Positions 20,378 to 31,024 of a stretch of 64,000 nt of DNA are shown one piece after another. The stretch lies in contig JALKBU010000136.1 of the NCBI GenBank assembly GCA_023091735.1, positions 1 to 64,000 of the forward strand, written 5' to 3'. A program made the position numbers and the translations under genes. A model generated the notes under the pieces. The model was not told where the DNA came from and did no database searches. It was given only the letters and a program-made list of their open reading frames with translations. The stretch's first letter is position 1. The number at the start of each line of letters is the position of its first letter. This DNA is from Trichomonas tenax (lineage: Eukaryota; Parabasalia; Trichomonadida; Trichomonadidae).

Positions 20378-20975
20378 ATTTTCAAGTTTTCCTTCATGTC
20401 TGAATACATAATGTTATGATTTTAGAAAATCTTCAATCCCAAATAAAAATTACAGTACTTCCAATAATGAAGGATGCGTATTCGTGAGCAACACGAACTG
20501 ACTTGATTATATATCTCTGAGAAAGAGTTTAGAAAGCATTAAATTGTGTTTATTGATCATTTTGTATGATAAAGTGTGTATTTCATCAAAAAATTATTTT
20601 CTACACTATTTTAATGACTGTGTATAAATCGCTAGCCTGATCAATCTTTCCATCCTGTAAAATGCCCATTCTATGTTAAATAAAGACTTCTGAACAACTA
20701 AATATAGATCCTTCAGTTGAAATAGAGTAAAATGGAGAGATTCTATCATTTTTCAGCGAATATAAAGCACACACTCTCACTGCTGATTACCATATCATGA
20801 GATAATTATCAAAATACTGTAAAATCGCTTGGAGAACACTGATTCCAGTCTTCTTATGAAGACACACCGAAGTGTGTTGTTTGTCACAACGTCTATGATT
20901 GCCGTGTTGCTTCATTGATAAAATAATTTTATAATTTTACCTGTGGCACCCTAAAATAAGAAAAATATTACAGAA
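20378..20975. other. Gene-free stretch among ankyrin remnants
   Basis: AT-rich, with a short imperfect palindrome near 20860-20880 (ACACACCGAAGTGTGT). No gene recognised. Confidence 0.45.
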
Positions 20976-21298
20976 ATTGAATATGAAATCAATCATTCAC
21001 ATTTTATCATCATTATGATATAAAATCAATCATTCACATTTTATCCTCATTGTGATATAAATCTCCATTATCAATCGCAATTGAAATGAAGTCTATTGAA
21101 ATTGTTCAATATTTAGTTGATCATGGAGCTGATGTCAACATGAAAATAATTAATCATTCACATTTTATCGTCATTATGATATCAAATCAAGCATTCACAT
21201 TTTATCATTATGATATAAATCTCCATTATCAATTGCCATTGAATTGAATTCTCTTGAAATCGTTCAATTCCTAAAATCCAAGGGTTCTATCGAATAAA
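20976..21298 (+). pseudogene. Ankyrin fragment disrupted by a tandem repeat
   Basis: Two ankyrin units are readable: SPLSIAIEMKSIEIVQYLVD (about 21062-21150) and SPLSIAIELNSLEIVQFLKS (about 21222-21290, then a stop). Between and before them are four copies of a unit of about 35 bp containing CATTCACATTTTATC and ATTATGATAT (near 20994, 21031, 21158 and 21192). The repeat shares its right edge with the codons preceding each SPL block, suggesting local duplication within the gene. Confidence 0.6.
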
Positions 21299-21797
21299 CA
21301 ATCTGCACATTTGACTCTATATATGAGACAGCAAAAGCCCAAATCATGATAGAGAAGTATTCTTTTGTTGTAAGTATATTCATTGACCATTATATATCGT
21401 TGGGAACATCCCAAAAGTCAGAAGTTTTGGATTGTAGACACAAATATTGAATTTTTAAAATTCTCGTGATAGTATTCAGCGCAATGAAATTGGCTTGTTG
21501 ATTCTATTGTAAAGATAAGGGTTTTGTAATGAATTTTAATTCATTTTCTATAATAGCTTATCAAAAGAATTTCTGTTGTGATTGTCATGTTCTCTATGAT
21601 TCTGTATTGTTGTCATATCTCTGCACGCTTATGCAATGGAGTTAGCGATTAACAGTTTAAAACCTTTGAATTTTACCGAATATATATTTAGAAAAGTGAA
21701 GCCAAAGTGAAATACTAAAAACATAAGGCAAAAACTTACAGAAAAATACAATAATAATTTATAATTATTTATAAACATGAACAATAATAGAATTAAA
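21299..21797. other. Intergenic spacer
   Basis: AT-rich region after the ankyrin remnants; downstream of the minus-strand small gene. Nothing recognised. Confidence 0.5.
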
Positions 21798-22253
21798 TTA
21801 GACGGTTGAGAAACCCCATCCCGTCTGTGCTGGTATTTCTGGTTGTTGCGGTTGGCTATTTATTTGATAATTTTGATTTTGTGGCTGAGAATATATTTGT
21901 ATGTATCTGTCCATCTTTCCGAAGAACACCATCATTTGGCGCTCTATGATTTTTATTTTATCTTCTTGTAAGTTTAATTCATTTTGAATTTCGTTATTTT
22001 GCTGCTGAATCTTATCAATATAGTCGGTAAGAATTTGACTTTGCTGTTGCATGCCATAATTAAGAGGCATATTATGCATAGAATTCGATAATGGCGGATA
22101 ATTTTGTTGAAGATTCGAAGCACTGAAAGTTTCCGGAAGAGAAGGATATCCCTGTTTGTCAACTTCAGACATCTGTGGCGTTGACGCCGAATTGATCATT
22201 CTTTTGGCACTTCTTCGTGTTCTTTGAACACCAATTTGATCAAGGTTCGACAT
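21798..22253 (-). CDS. Hypothetical Q/P-rich protein with a coiled coil
   Basis: 151 residues if started at the ATG at 22251-22253 (MSNLDQIGVQRTRRSAKRMI). The longer frame would need a TTG and adds an unlikely hydrophobic leader. A helical region (about residues 70-115: DYIDKIQQQNNEIQNELNLQ, then IKIIERQM) is probably a coiled coil. The ends are rich in Gln, Asn and Pro. Family not recognised. It is divergent in function from the adjacent PUF gene but same-strand, 277 bp away. Confidence 0.55.
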   Translation of the reverse strand: MSNLDQIGVQRTRRSAKRMINSASTPQMSEVDKQGYPSLPETFSASNLQQNYPPLSNSMHNMPLNYGMQQQSQILTDYIDKIQQQNNEIQNELNLQEDKIKIIERQMMVFFGKMDRYIQIYSQPQNQNYQINSQPQQPEIPAQTGWGFSTV

Positions 22254-22529
22254 CAATGAGAAAAATGAAAAGCAAACATTGAAAATTTTTATAAAAATAG
22301 AATCACATAGCAATAGAGATACTAAATATCAAAAGAAAGAAAAAATGTTTTCTAAAAAAGAGGCCAACCAGGAATCATTCCGCTAGATCATTGACCCTTT
22401 CGAGAAATCATCTGTTTTAAGCTTTCCTCATATTAATCCTATTTCCTCATGCACTTTTCCTCAATCGTTTCTCTAAATAGGGACGAAATTAATGAAAAGA
22501 AAATAAAACATTTAGTGGAGAAAAACAAA

Positions 22530-23747
22530 TTAGAACTTATATCCAAGATGGGCGAATTTCAATAAAACATGCTTCGAGTACTGAATCTGTTCGAGCCTTT
22601 CATAGTTCTCATATATAACATTATAGATGGCTGCCTGCTGATCTTCAGTACCAAATTCGATAATACGCTGAATAACGTAATTGCCGAATTGATCCTCAAC
22701 CATCTGTAATATACGAGCTGAGTTGAAATCAGGGGCACGGCCGATAATTTCTGGGAAGATTTCCATTCTTTCTTCTTCAGAAGCTCCACGAATACATTTT
22801 TCAATAACGTTGGAAGCAAACTTATGAAGGGAAAACTGGTAAAAACGTCCCTTGAAGGCCTTCAGAAGGTTTGTAATATGTTCATGCTTGTTTGAAGCTA
22901 ATATATATTGTACAACATAGTTTCCATATTGATTTGTGGCCAAGTCAACAGCATTACGCATAACTTCCGAAACAATGAGTTCCAGCTGCTCAATTTTATA
23001 CTGTTCGAACAGACGTTGCACGATACGGCATCCGCAGTTATCGATAGCTAAGGGAACGACGCTTGGTAAGATTGCATCGATAATGGCGCCGAGTTTGTCT
23101 GGCAAATACATGACGAAACGCTGAACGATGTGGTTTCCATTTTGAGAAAAGCATAAACTCATTAAGTTTGGTTTTAACGCATTGAACATAATCTCTATGT
23201 TGTCAACTGTTGTAGTTTCGATGAATCTCTGCAGAACGCGGCAAGCAATGGAATGGTCAACAATATTGCTTAAATCTGATAAGAAAAATTTAAGAAACTG
23301 CTGTTGCTGCTCATGAGTAGCCATATCGCATAACTTTTGAATGACAAAATTTGAAAATTGATCGAATACTAACTCGTTAAGGCTCGGAAATAGCGAATTG
23401 AATATCGTAGCGCGCTCTGCCTCTGTGCATTCTGTAATTTTCTTCTGCAAATTGCGGCTTTTCATTGGATCTCTGGCCATCATTACGTACTGTCTTGCCT
23501 GAGACTGCTGTGGCGTTGCAAAGTAGTTATCCTGAGCTAGAGGAGCATCAGGTCTGTTCTGGAATGGATCATCAGAGAATAGCTTTTCTCCTGTCACTGC
23601 TTCCCATAACTTAAATGAAATCAGCAGAACATTGTTATTCATGACTAATTCTGGCGCTATAACTGCTGACCTTCGGAGTTGGTTTGGTGTGGGTGAACTG
23701 CTACGATTAAGTTGCGGTCTGTTATCCATAGAAGCAGAACGCAACAT
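22530..23747 (-). CDS. Pumilio/PUF RNA-binding protein
   Basis: 405 residues. A PUF repeat array runs from about 130 to 400. Triads in order: SNFVIQ, CRVLQ, NHIVQ, CRIVQ, NYVVQ, SNVIE, NYVIQ, followed by the terminal KHVLLKF half-repeat. These correspond to canonical repeats 2-8; repeat 1 is degenerate. PUF proteins bind 3' UTR elements to repress translation or destabilise mRNA in the cytoplasm. The N-terminal 80 residues are low complexity with Ser/Asn. The upstream region has repeated GTCAA/TTGACAAATAA-type motifs (23870-23980). Confidence 0.92.
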   Translation of the reverse strand: MLRSASMDNRPQLNRSSSPTPNQLRRSAVIAPELVMNNNVLLISFKLWEAVTGEKLFSDDPFQNRPDAPLAQDNYFATPQQSQARQYVMMARDPMKSRNLQKKITECTEAERATIFNSLFPSLNELVFDQFSNFVIQKLCDMATHEQQQQFLKFFLSDLSNIVDHSIACRVLQRFIETTTVDNIEIMFNALKPNLMSLCFSQNGNHIVQRFVMYLPDKLGAIIDAILPSVVPLAIDNCGCRIVQRLFEQYKIEQLELIVSEVMRNAVDLATNQYGNYVVQYILASNKHEHITNLLKAFKGRFYQFSLHKFASNVIEKCIRGASEEERMEIFPEIIGRAPDFNSARILQMVEDQFGNYVIQRIIEFGTEDQQAAIYNVIYENYERLEQIQYSKHVLLKFAHLGYKF

Positions 23748-23874
23748 CTTTTTTTTTCTTGGTCTGATAATTATTTATTCTCCTTCCTTTTTGACATTTG
23801 ACTATCTAAATTATGACATATGACACGTAATGTTCTGAAAATTATTAGATTTTGGTATGTAAATTAAATGCAAA

Positions 23875-23978
23875 TTTGACAAATAATCTTCTCAAAATGT
23901 GAAAAATTGTCGATTTTTATCATGTAAACTAAAAATAATATTGACAAATAAAGTTCTCAAAATGAGAAATTTGTCAAG
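23875..23978. repeat. Duplicated promoter-proximal segment
   Basis: Two direct copies of a segment built on TTGACAAATAA...TTCTCAAAATG.GA lie at about 23875-23900 and 23940-23970, about 65 nt apart, between the divergent PUF and BspA-like genes. ATCATGTAAA occurs between them. Together with TTGTCAAGTAAATTTG at 23975 they look like repeated regulatory sites; function is inferred only. Confidence 0.45.
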
Positions 23979-24037
23979 TAAATTTGAAATGGCTTGTCAT
24001 TTTTATTTGGAGATCTTGATTAAATTTTGCGGTAACA

Positions 24038-26450
24038 AATAAATAAATTCACATATAGTGATAGCCCACAGAACACAGTTCTAGAAATTGTTAATGATAA
24101 TAGTGTAAGCATTATCATTGAGTCAACAGTTAAACAAATTTACGGAATTTCCACGCAACAATACTGTTTCAAGAATACAAAATCAACAGTACAATCAGTA
24201 TCTTTTTCGCTATGTGTTAACTTAGAAAACATAGGAGCGTATACATTTTATCAATGCTCAAACATCGAAATAATTGATTTATCTCTCTGCACAAAATTAC
24301 TAACGATAAATGATCATGCATATGCAGAATGCACAAAAGTCAGTTCTCTTAAGCTTCCAGAATGACTTGTGACTATAGGAACGTTTACATTCAGTAAACT
24401 TTTGATTTCATATGTAACAATCCCTTCTACTTTAAAAACACTTGATAGATATGCATTTCGTGATTTCGTAAAATTAACAACTGTTAATTTTACCACTCCA
24501 AGCTTGTTGAGTAGTTTTACTGATAATGTTTGTTCTGGATGTTCATTGATTAATATAACTTTACCTTCAAGCATTAGTAATACAGATGCCTCGGTGTTTG
24601 GATCCAAATTGTCGTCGATATATGTTGAATCAGGCAGTAAATATTTATATGCAGATAGGAAAACTCCATTTAATTATGATAGAACTGTAATGATAATGAT
24701 TGTACCAGATGTTGCAGGTGAATATCGAATTCCAGATGGAGTCAAATATATTGGAGGTTCTTGCTTCACAGCTTCCAGTCTAACAAATCTTGTATTTCCT
24801 AACAGCGTTACAAAAATATATACTTGGGCATTTTCCAGTTGTAAAATTAGTTCCATACAGCTATCTAATTCGATTACCCAGATTGGAAAATATGCATTTT
24901 ATAATTGCAAACAACTCAAAACTATTCAATTGCCGAATTCTTTGAAAGAAATTTCTCCATCTCTGTTTTATTTATCAGGAATCACGACAAATACAATTCC
25001 AGAAGGAGTGATAACGATCAAAGCATCAGCATTCGCAAATTGTGCAGATCTTTTGAGTATCTATGTTCCATCGACACTCAAAGAGATTGGAGGAGGTGTG
25101 ATAACAGGATCTCCGAATGCGAAATTCGTTTTCAACGAGACATCCAGTGTTTTCATTCTGAATGAAATATTATTGATCGACAGAGAGAACACAACAATAT
25201 CTCAGTTTTTTTGGAACAGACCAAACGAATGTTGTCATTCCGTCCACCGTCAAGACTATTCGTGTATACGCATTCCAAAACAAGAACAGCATCCAAACTA
25301 TATCATCAGACGGCGACATTCAACTTGAAACAATCGAAGAATATGCATTCTCCGGATGCTCTAGTCTCAGAATCTTCGTTTCGATGATTTCATTAATGAC
25401 AATTGGACAATATTCATTCCAGAACACAGCACTTAATTCAGCAATCCCATTTGGAAATAATCTTGAGAGCGTTGGAGACCGCGCATTCTATAATTGCAGA
25501 TTTATCCCATCGATCACATTCTCATCACACTGTGATCTCAGCATTGGGAATGAAGTGTTTTTAAATTGTTTATCTATATCAACTCTCAGTTTTGATGAAT
25601 GCGTTGGAACAGTCGCTCTCGGCAACAATGTTTTCATAGGACTTGATAAGTTGACATCGGTCAACATTCCAAACTGCATCATCATCGGATACAACTGCTT
25701 CTCTTCGTATGGCCTCAAGACAGTCGAGAACAACAATTTGAACTGCGGCAATATCCCTATCGGCATGTTCATCAACTGCACTAACCTCGACAACGTCACA
25801 ATCCCTACAAACATTGTCAGCATTGGTTCACAGTCATTCATGAACACTAAGATCAAGAGCGCTATGATCCCCGACACAGTTAAGACACTTGGTCAGCAGT
25901 GCTTCAAAAGATGCTCATTGCTGAGCAGTGTCGTCATCAGCAGCACATCACTTCTCGAGCGCATCGACTATGGTGTTTTCGACGGCTGCACGAGCTTCGC
26001 GCACTTGAACTCATTCCACGCTAAGAACTTCGCAAGCAACTACGGTGCACTTTACAACTCAGACATGACTTTCATGTATGTTTATCCACCAGCATCTCCA
26101 TCTAGTTTCTTCGCACTGTCCGACAACGTCCGCTTCATTGCCGAGAGTGCGTTCATCGGATGCACTCATCTTAAGTCCGTTCTTATTCCAAACAGTCAAC
26201 AGCATTGGTCCTAGTGCATTCGAAGGCTTGCACGCAGCTTAGTCACATCAACATCACGCTTTGTGTTCAGAGCATTGGCGAAAACGCCTTTGTTGAATGC
26301 CGCAGTCTTACATGCGGCAGTGTTATTTTTGAGAACTAGACTTCGACATTCCGCCAACAACTCCTTTCATCCGGTCTTTCTACTCAATCACTTCTTCCAT
26401 GTCTTCACATCACATGCGCTCTACATACTACACATTCCGCATCATTTCAT
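24038..26450 (+). pseudogene. BspA-like leucine-rich-repeat surface protein, broken
   Basis: Many TpLRR/BspA-type repeats (for example KYIGGSCFTASSLTNLVFPN, ITQIGKYAFYNCKQLKTIQL) span over 700 codons, but the gene is broken. No ATG is found in the first open segment (24038-24362). An in-frame TGA at 24363-24365 follows KLPE. One extra T in a T-run near 25205-25211 shifts the frame. A loss of about two bases near 26190 (IPNSQQ for a repeat-typical IPNSVNSIG) shifts it again, and further breaks follow GENAFVEC. BspA-like proteins are trichomonad surface proteins implicated in adherence. G+C is visibly higher in 25480-26300 than in the rest. Confidence 0.85.
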
Positions 26451-26558
26451 CTCTCGTTTTCATTCTAATGTGAAGCAGATATATAACATATTAATTCCCA
26501 TTACCAACTTCATCTTGATTAAGATATTCCATAAAAAACCTTTAGAATAATATTTTGC

Positions 26559-26654
26559 TGTCATGTAAATATATTTTTGTCATGTAATTAATATTTAACA
26601 TTTGTCAAATAAAGTATTTAAAAATGTTTAAAATCGACAATTTGGCATGTAAAT
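26559..26654 (+). promoter_or_regulatory. Three GTCATGTAA-type motifs before the FKBP15-like gene
   Basis: TGTCATGTAAAT at 26559-26570, TTGTCATGTAAT at 26578-26588 and GGCATGTAAAT at 26644-26654, all in the same orientation within 110 bp of the ATG at 26667. The motif recurs elsewhere in the window near gene starts and in foldback elements. Candidate transcription factor sites. Confidence 0.4.
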
Positions 26655-26666
26655 CTTAAGTATTTA

Positions 26667-27824
26667 ATGGCATCTCTATTTGATGATGGTTCCGATGATG
26701 GAGATTCATTGTTTGGCCCAAAGCCTACATATCAACCCAAGAAAGATATTCCACAGGAAAGTAATCTCGTTTTGCCTAATATCACATCAATGCCACAGCC
26801 AAAACCAGAACCAGTGAAGGAAATCCCAATTCATTTACCGCAGCCTGTCCAGGAACCACCAAAAATACAAGAGCCGCAACCAGTTCAACAAGTTCCTACT
26901 CCACAGCCAGAACCTGTTAAATCAGTTCCAGAACCTCAACAGGAACAAACTGTGCAGCAATCTCATCACACAGAGGTGCCGCCGCCAAAGGCAAAGGGAA
27001 AGAAAGTATACACGAAGTCAGATGTTGAAAGCTCTTTGACACAATTCAAAAATATGATTCAACAAAAATTCGACGAATTACAACTCGAAATTAAAACATT
27101 CGATCCACCACCTCTACAATACCGCCACGTTTGCTTTTCAAACGAGAAACTTCTCGCGCAAGTAAAATCAATTGTCACAGAATCGGCACAAAAAACAAGA
27201 ATTATCAACGAATTACAGAGTCAAATTGATGAGCTATCTTCCGTTTTTGTTGAACGTGAAGAAAGAGTTAATTTAAGAGCGAAAATTGCGCAATTAAAAA
27301 ATGAAATTGAAGAAAATTCGAAACCAATCGATACACAATCTCTTAACTCTTCAGTTAAAAGATTAGAAGATGAACTAAATAAGATTTCCCAGGATCATAA
27401 GAAATTTGAGCAACTCGAAAAAGATGCAAACGAAAACAAAATACAAATTGCTAAAAAGAATAATGAAACAGAAATTACTCGTCTCAATGCACAGCTGAAG
27501 CAATCCGAAACCGCAAAACTCAGCCTTGAAGAACAAATCTCTCGAATCACACAAGAGAATGAAAAACTCAAGCAAGCGAATCCCAAGAATGATTCTGCAG
27601 CTGCTCAGTTGAGAGAAGCTAAGATGAAGCTTGCTGCTGCTGCAAAGGGTGTTGTTCAAAAAATGGCTGGCGGAACTTTGAATATGATCACTAGGAATGT
27701 TAAAGAACAGAATAAATATCCAACAAATACAATCCTTCAAGCCATTAAGACGTCTTTGTCATATGTCGCAGATGAGCTATTAAATCCAGATGATGACGAG
27801 GATGAAGATGAGTATGATGAGTAA
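26667..27824 (+). CDS. FKBP15/WAFL-like coiled-coil protein without FKBP domain
   Basis: 385 residues. Starts with an acidic Phe motif (LFDDGSDDGDSLFGPKP), then a proline-rich linker (about 20-110), then a coiled coil (about 165-310). The C terminus, TNTILQAIKTSLSYVADELL followed by an acidic DDDEDEDEYDE tail, resembles the conserved end of FKBP15/WAFL, an endosomal actin-associated protein. No FKBP prolyl isomerase domain or WH1 domain is present; only the C-terminal region is similar. The LFDD/DSLF motif also recalls the acidic LFa motifs of the WASH subunit FAM21. An endosomal/WASH-linked role is inference. Confidence 0.45.
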   Translation: MASLFDDGSDDGDSLFGPKPTYQPKKDIPQESNLVLPNITSMPQPKPEPVKEIPIHLPQPVQEPPKIQEPQPVQQVPTPQPEPVKSVPEPQQEQTVQQSHHTEVPPPKAKGKKVYTKSDVESSLTQFKNMIQQKFDELQLEIKTFDPPPLQYRHVCFSNEKLLAQVKSIVTESAQKTRIINELQSQIDELSSVFVEREERVNLRAKIAQLKNEIEENSKPIDTQSLNSSVKRLEDELNKISQDHKKFEQLEKDANENKIQIAKKNNETEITRLNAQLKQSETAKLSLEEQISRITQENEKLKQANPKNDSAAAQLREAKMKLAAAAKGVVQKMAGGTLNMITRNVKEQNKYPTNTILQAIKTSLSYVADELLNPDDDEDEDEYDE

Positions 27825-28444
27825 ATTGTTTAATTAAATTTTGTAGGAAAAAAAATCAGATTATTTCTTTCTAAGCCTTTGAATGTGTTTTATAAATTCA
27901 ATCATTGTATTATTTGACACATCAAGAACTGATGTATTAAAGACATGAATTCATATATATGAAATCATTTGCAGGATTTCAAGTATTGGAATGAAATAAA
28001 GTTCAATCAAACATAACGCATAATGAGCTATGTTATATGATTACAATGAAATGAAATTCATTTAATAAAAGGCTTTCCATCCTCAACAATAAAGGAAAAA
28101 GAATCACCGTAAGACTTCAAAAATGTAAAATTTGTTTTGCAAAACAGCTGTAAACAGATCGCATTACAATATTTTTTATTCTTTGTTTCACTTCAGAATC
28201 ACTCTGGTTATATCTTTTATGCTTTGTGGTAACGAGAAATAAAAATCAAATTTGATTCCAAAGTTTGTTGATTTTCAAATAACTAAATGATGCACTATCA
28301 AATTTATATTAAAATTGTTCCCATTCAAAATATAAATTTGATGGTTAGTGCTGTTTAGTTTGATATTATAGAGAACAAAATAGACTAATTTCAAACAATT
28401 GGAATTGCGAGGAATAAAAAAACACTTCAATGATTGTTTTACTG
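27825..28444. other. Intergenic spacer
   Basis: AT-rich. It contains inverted short motifs around CAAATTTAT...AAATTTG (28290-28340) that could form a weak hairpin. No gene. Confidence 0.5.
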
Positions 28445-29012
28445 CGCTGGGACAAATAAAACAGGTGTTCTATATGCTGGGTAGTACCTAACAGAGTACG
28501 CAGGAGGAAAATGTGGTGATGAGTTCTATAATGAGCAATATGTGCAGACTTTTACTCGTCCAGGTGGATCTGGTTCAAAATGATGGAAAATTTTAAAATT
28601 GTTTATCAGATATCATTCCTTGCAATGGCAAGATAGCAAGGAAAAAGAGAAGCCTCAGGAGCTCAATTCAGTGAAAAGCGCTGCCAGCGGTGAGTCATTT
28701 ATAAACCAAACGATCATTCGTTTTGGTGAGATTTTGGATTGCAATACAAATCCGAATAAGGGTAGCGGATTCATAAATATAATTGCATCAGTTTTATGAC
28801 CAATTAACTGTGCATTATGTGATACCCAAAATCTGCGTTCATTGTGCAACTCAAGTGCTCCATTTCTTCATAAAAATCAATGTTATTCTGAGTGTTCAAC
28901 TGGATATGTCCGAAATTTACAAAGGAGAAATTGCAAGGAATGTCTTATAAATGGTAAGTGTGTCGCCCTGAAGTCTTATGAATTTAGAAGATCAAAATCA
29001 AAACATCTTTAA
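28445..29012 (+). pseudogene. Glycine-rich / Cys-rich surface protein remnant
   Basis: A single plus-strand frame interrupted by TAG at 28482, TGA at 28581 and TGA at 28797, ending with TAA at 29010-29012. Readable pieces are AGGKCGDEFYNEQY and FTRPGGSGSK (glycine-rich), KGSGFINI, then a cysteine-rich furin/EGF-like tail with NCALCDTQNLRSLC, NQCYSECSTGYV and NCKECLINGKC. This is the 3' half of a glycine-rich surface protein of the type seen in trichomonads. Because the frame is kept, decay is mainly by substitutions. Confidence 0.6.
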
Positions 29013-29069
29013 TATCTGCTTTATATGAATAACTCATTATCATGAAATGTTGTTTTATTAATATGATTG

Positions 29070-30083
29070 CTAAATCAATAACATAATAATGAATACATGA
29101 ATTGGAAGAGACCTATTGTTAAAAAACAATTGCTTACATGTCACCTTTAAATCCGGAACAAATGATACTCTAATTGCACCGTCTCCGAGGTTTCCGAGGC
29201 CAAATGCATATTTGGATGTATGAAGTGGCATAGTGGTGTTACCTTGTTGCATTGTAGGGGCTATAAATCTGAGCCTAGAATAGTGAATCGATTGGTTAGA
29301 AGGAGTTGTGTCATTTTCCGACATGATTGCATTACATCCTTCCATTCCACTTACAAAGCCTGATCCACCACTTCCAGGTCCAGCAACTTTAGATGAAGCA
29401 CCTCCATAATATCCACCGCCACCTACGCCGCCCATATCGCATCCGACACATAACATTGCATAGCCAAAGGCTCCATCCAAAGATCCATAAAATGCACTTG
29501 AACTTATTCGGTTTCCACCCTCTGTTTGACTTGCACCTAATACTTCATAATATGGATCTGTGGCATAATACTTACCATTTGAGCCCATGAGTCCATTTCC
29601 TGAACCTTGGTAGCATTTTGCCCATTCACAACTTCCAGAGGCACCTGCGACAAGAATTCGAGAATTGATAGATAAATCCTCAGACCAATTTCCTGAATAG
29701 TTCAATCTAACATCGGTAGCACCTCCTCCTTTATAATCTATTCTGACAGGACCTCTATAAAGAGCTCCATTATAGATCCCTTGATATCCAATAACAAAAT
29801 AAAGTTCTTGTTCTTTAGAAAAATCTATAATACCTGCAGAATATCCACCATATTGGAAAGATCCCCATGCTTCTATTTTGTATCTTCCTGGTTGAAAAAT
29901 TACTATATATGGCGAGCTATCATTCCATAGTGATCCCTTTGGAGGATAAAAGATATATTGTTGATCCTTGAATACTACTTTCGCATCAAAATTCTCAGGA
30001 TGACATAGTTCATATCTGAGTGAAATCGAGTTGAGGAGTGTAAAAGTGAATTTTACGTTAAGGTTAATTCTTAACCACCAAAT
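29070..30083 (-). pseudogene. Glycine-rich (ALK-type Gly_rich) surface protein, 5' truncated
   Basis: An open minus-strand frame from 30083 to 29070 with no ATG; the only start-like codon is a TTG at 29703-29705. It begins after a TAA and reads YIVIFQPGRYKIEAWGSFQY GGYSAG, then GGVGGGGYYGG and PGSGGSGFVSGMEG, typical of the glycine-rich domain found in ALK-like and trichomonad surface proteins (W-G-x-GG, then GGGGYYGG). It ends ...GDGAIRVSF then a short non-Cys-rich tail. The lack of an initiator suggests the 5' end, including a signal peptide, is lost; a spliced first exon is possible but no splice sites were seen. Confidence 0.6.
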
Positions 30084-30086
30084 TTA

Positions 30087-30394
30087 TCTATGATAACAAT
30101 GCTATTTGAATGTCATATCACGCATTCTATCATCCTCTGGTCAATAACATATAGGTTAATTTCGATAGAAATAATTTTTGATACAATATTTAAATATTCA
30201 AATCAAAACATTTGTTTTTGAGCACTTAAAGAAATCCAACCTCTAAATCATCTATTTAAATTACAATTTATTGAACAAAGATTGAATTCTTGATAATAAT
30301 TTAAAAACATATTAAACTTGTTATAATTTGATTCATCATTTTTAAAAACAAAAGCTAATATAGAATGTATATAAACTGATATATGAATGACTCC
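30087..30394. other. Intergenic spacer
   Basis: AT-rich; nothing recognised. Confidence 0.5.
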
Positions 30395-31024
30395 TTACAT
30401 TTTTCCTAAAAGAATTTTCAGCTCATTGATGCATTGACGAGGCATCTTCATCATATCAATTGATGTATTTTCTTGAATGTTGATGTTGGGAATCCATTTC
30501 TTGAGAATTCTCATAACGCCAAGCAACAAATTTTCATCGCGAAGTTCATCGAGTGATTTTTGAAGAGATGCAACATCTTCCAAATTAGGACGTCTTTTTG
30601 AGTGCGATGATGTCTTTTTAACAGACATTTTCTCACCACCTAACATTCTTGAGAAATTATCGTAAGTTTCGCTAATAACGATAACATTTTCGGCGCATTT
30701 CTTCAGTTTCTTGTGTGCTATCTCTTCCTTGGTAATAGCACGTTTTGTTAATCTTTTTTCGAACCAATGCCCTAAATCGTAACAAATTGTTAATAATGTC
30801 TTTTGTTCATTGTAATATTCGATCAAATCCTCTATGAGTGAGTTTATGTCGAGTGACCAATCGAAAATTGTCATGTATTTATTTTGTTGTAAAAATTCTT
30901 CGATTTCGATTAAAGATCTTCCATATCCAATCTTCAAATCTGGTTTAATTACGTATGAATAAGCTTTTTTCGCTTTTATCTTTGCATGAACTTGAAGGCA
31001 CCAATCAATTTCTTCTTGTCTCAT
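30395..31024 (-). CDS. Bromodomain-like / NET-like protein
   Basis: 209 residues from ATG. Residues about 10-100 have the spacing of a divergent bromodomain: YVIKPDLKIGYGRSLIEIEE for the ZA region, then FDWSLDINSLIEDLIEYYNE and a helix ending LGHWFEKRL. The usual acetyl-lysine Asn is not identifiable. Residues about 150-207 (LQKSLDELRDENLLLGVMRI through the C terminus) resemble the extra-terminal NET fold of BET proteins in length and acidic/hydrophobic pattern. Both calls are tentative. TGTCATATAAAT and TGTCATGTAAAT lie 28-58 bp upstream. Confidence 0.4.
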   Translation of the reverse strand: MRQEEIDWCLQVHAKIKAKKAYSYVIKPDLKIGYGRSLIEIEEFLQQNKYMTIFDWSLDINSLIEDLIEYYNEQKTLLTICYDLGHWFEKRLTKRAITKEEIAHKKLKKCAENVIVISETYDNFSRMLGGEKMSVKKTSSHSKRRPNLEDVASLQKSLDELRDENLLLGVMRILKKWIPNINIQENTSIDMMKMPRQCINELKILLGKM

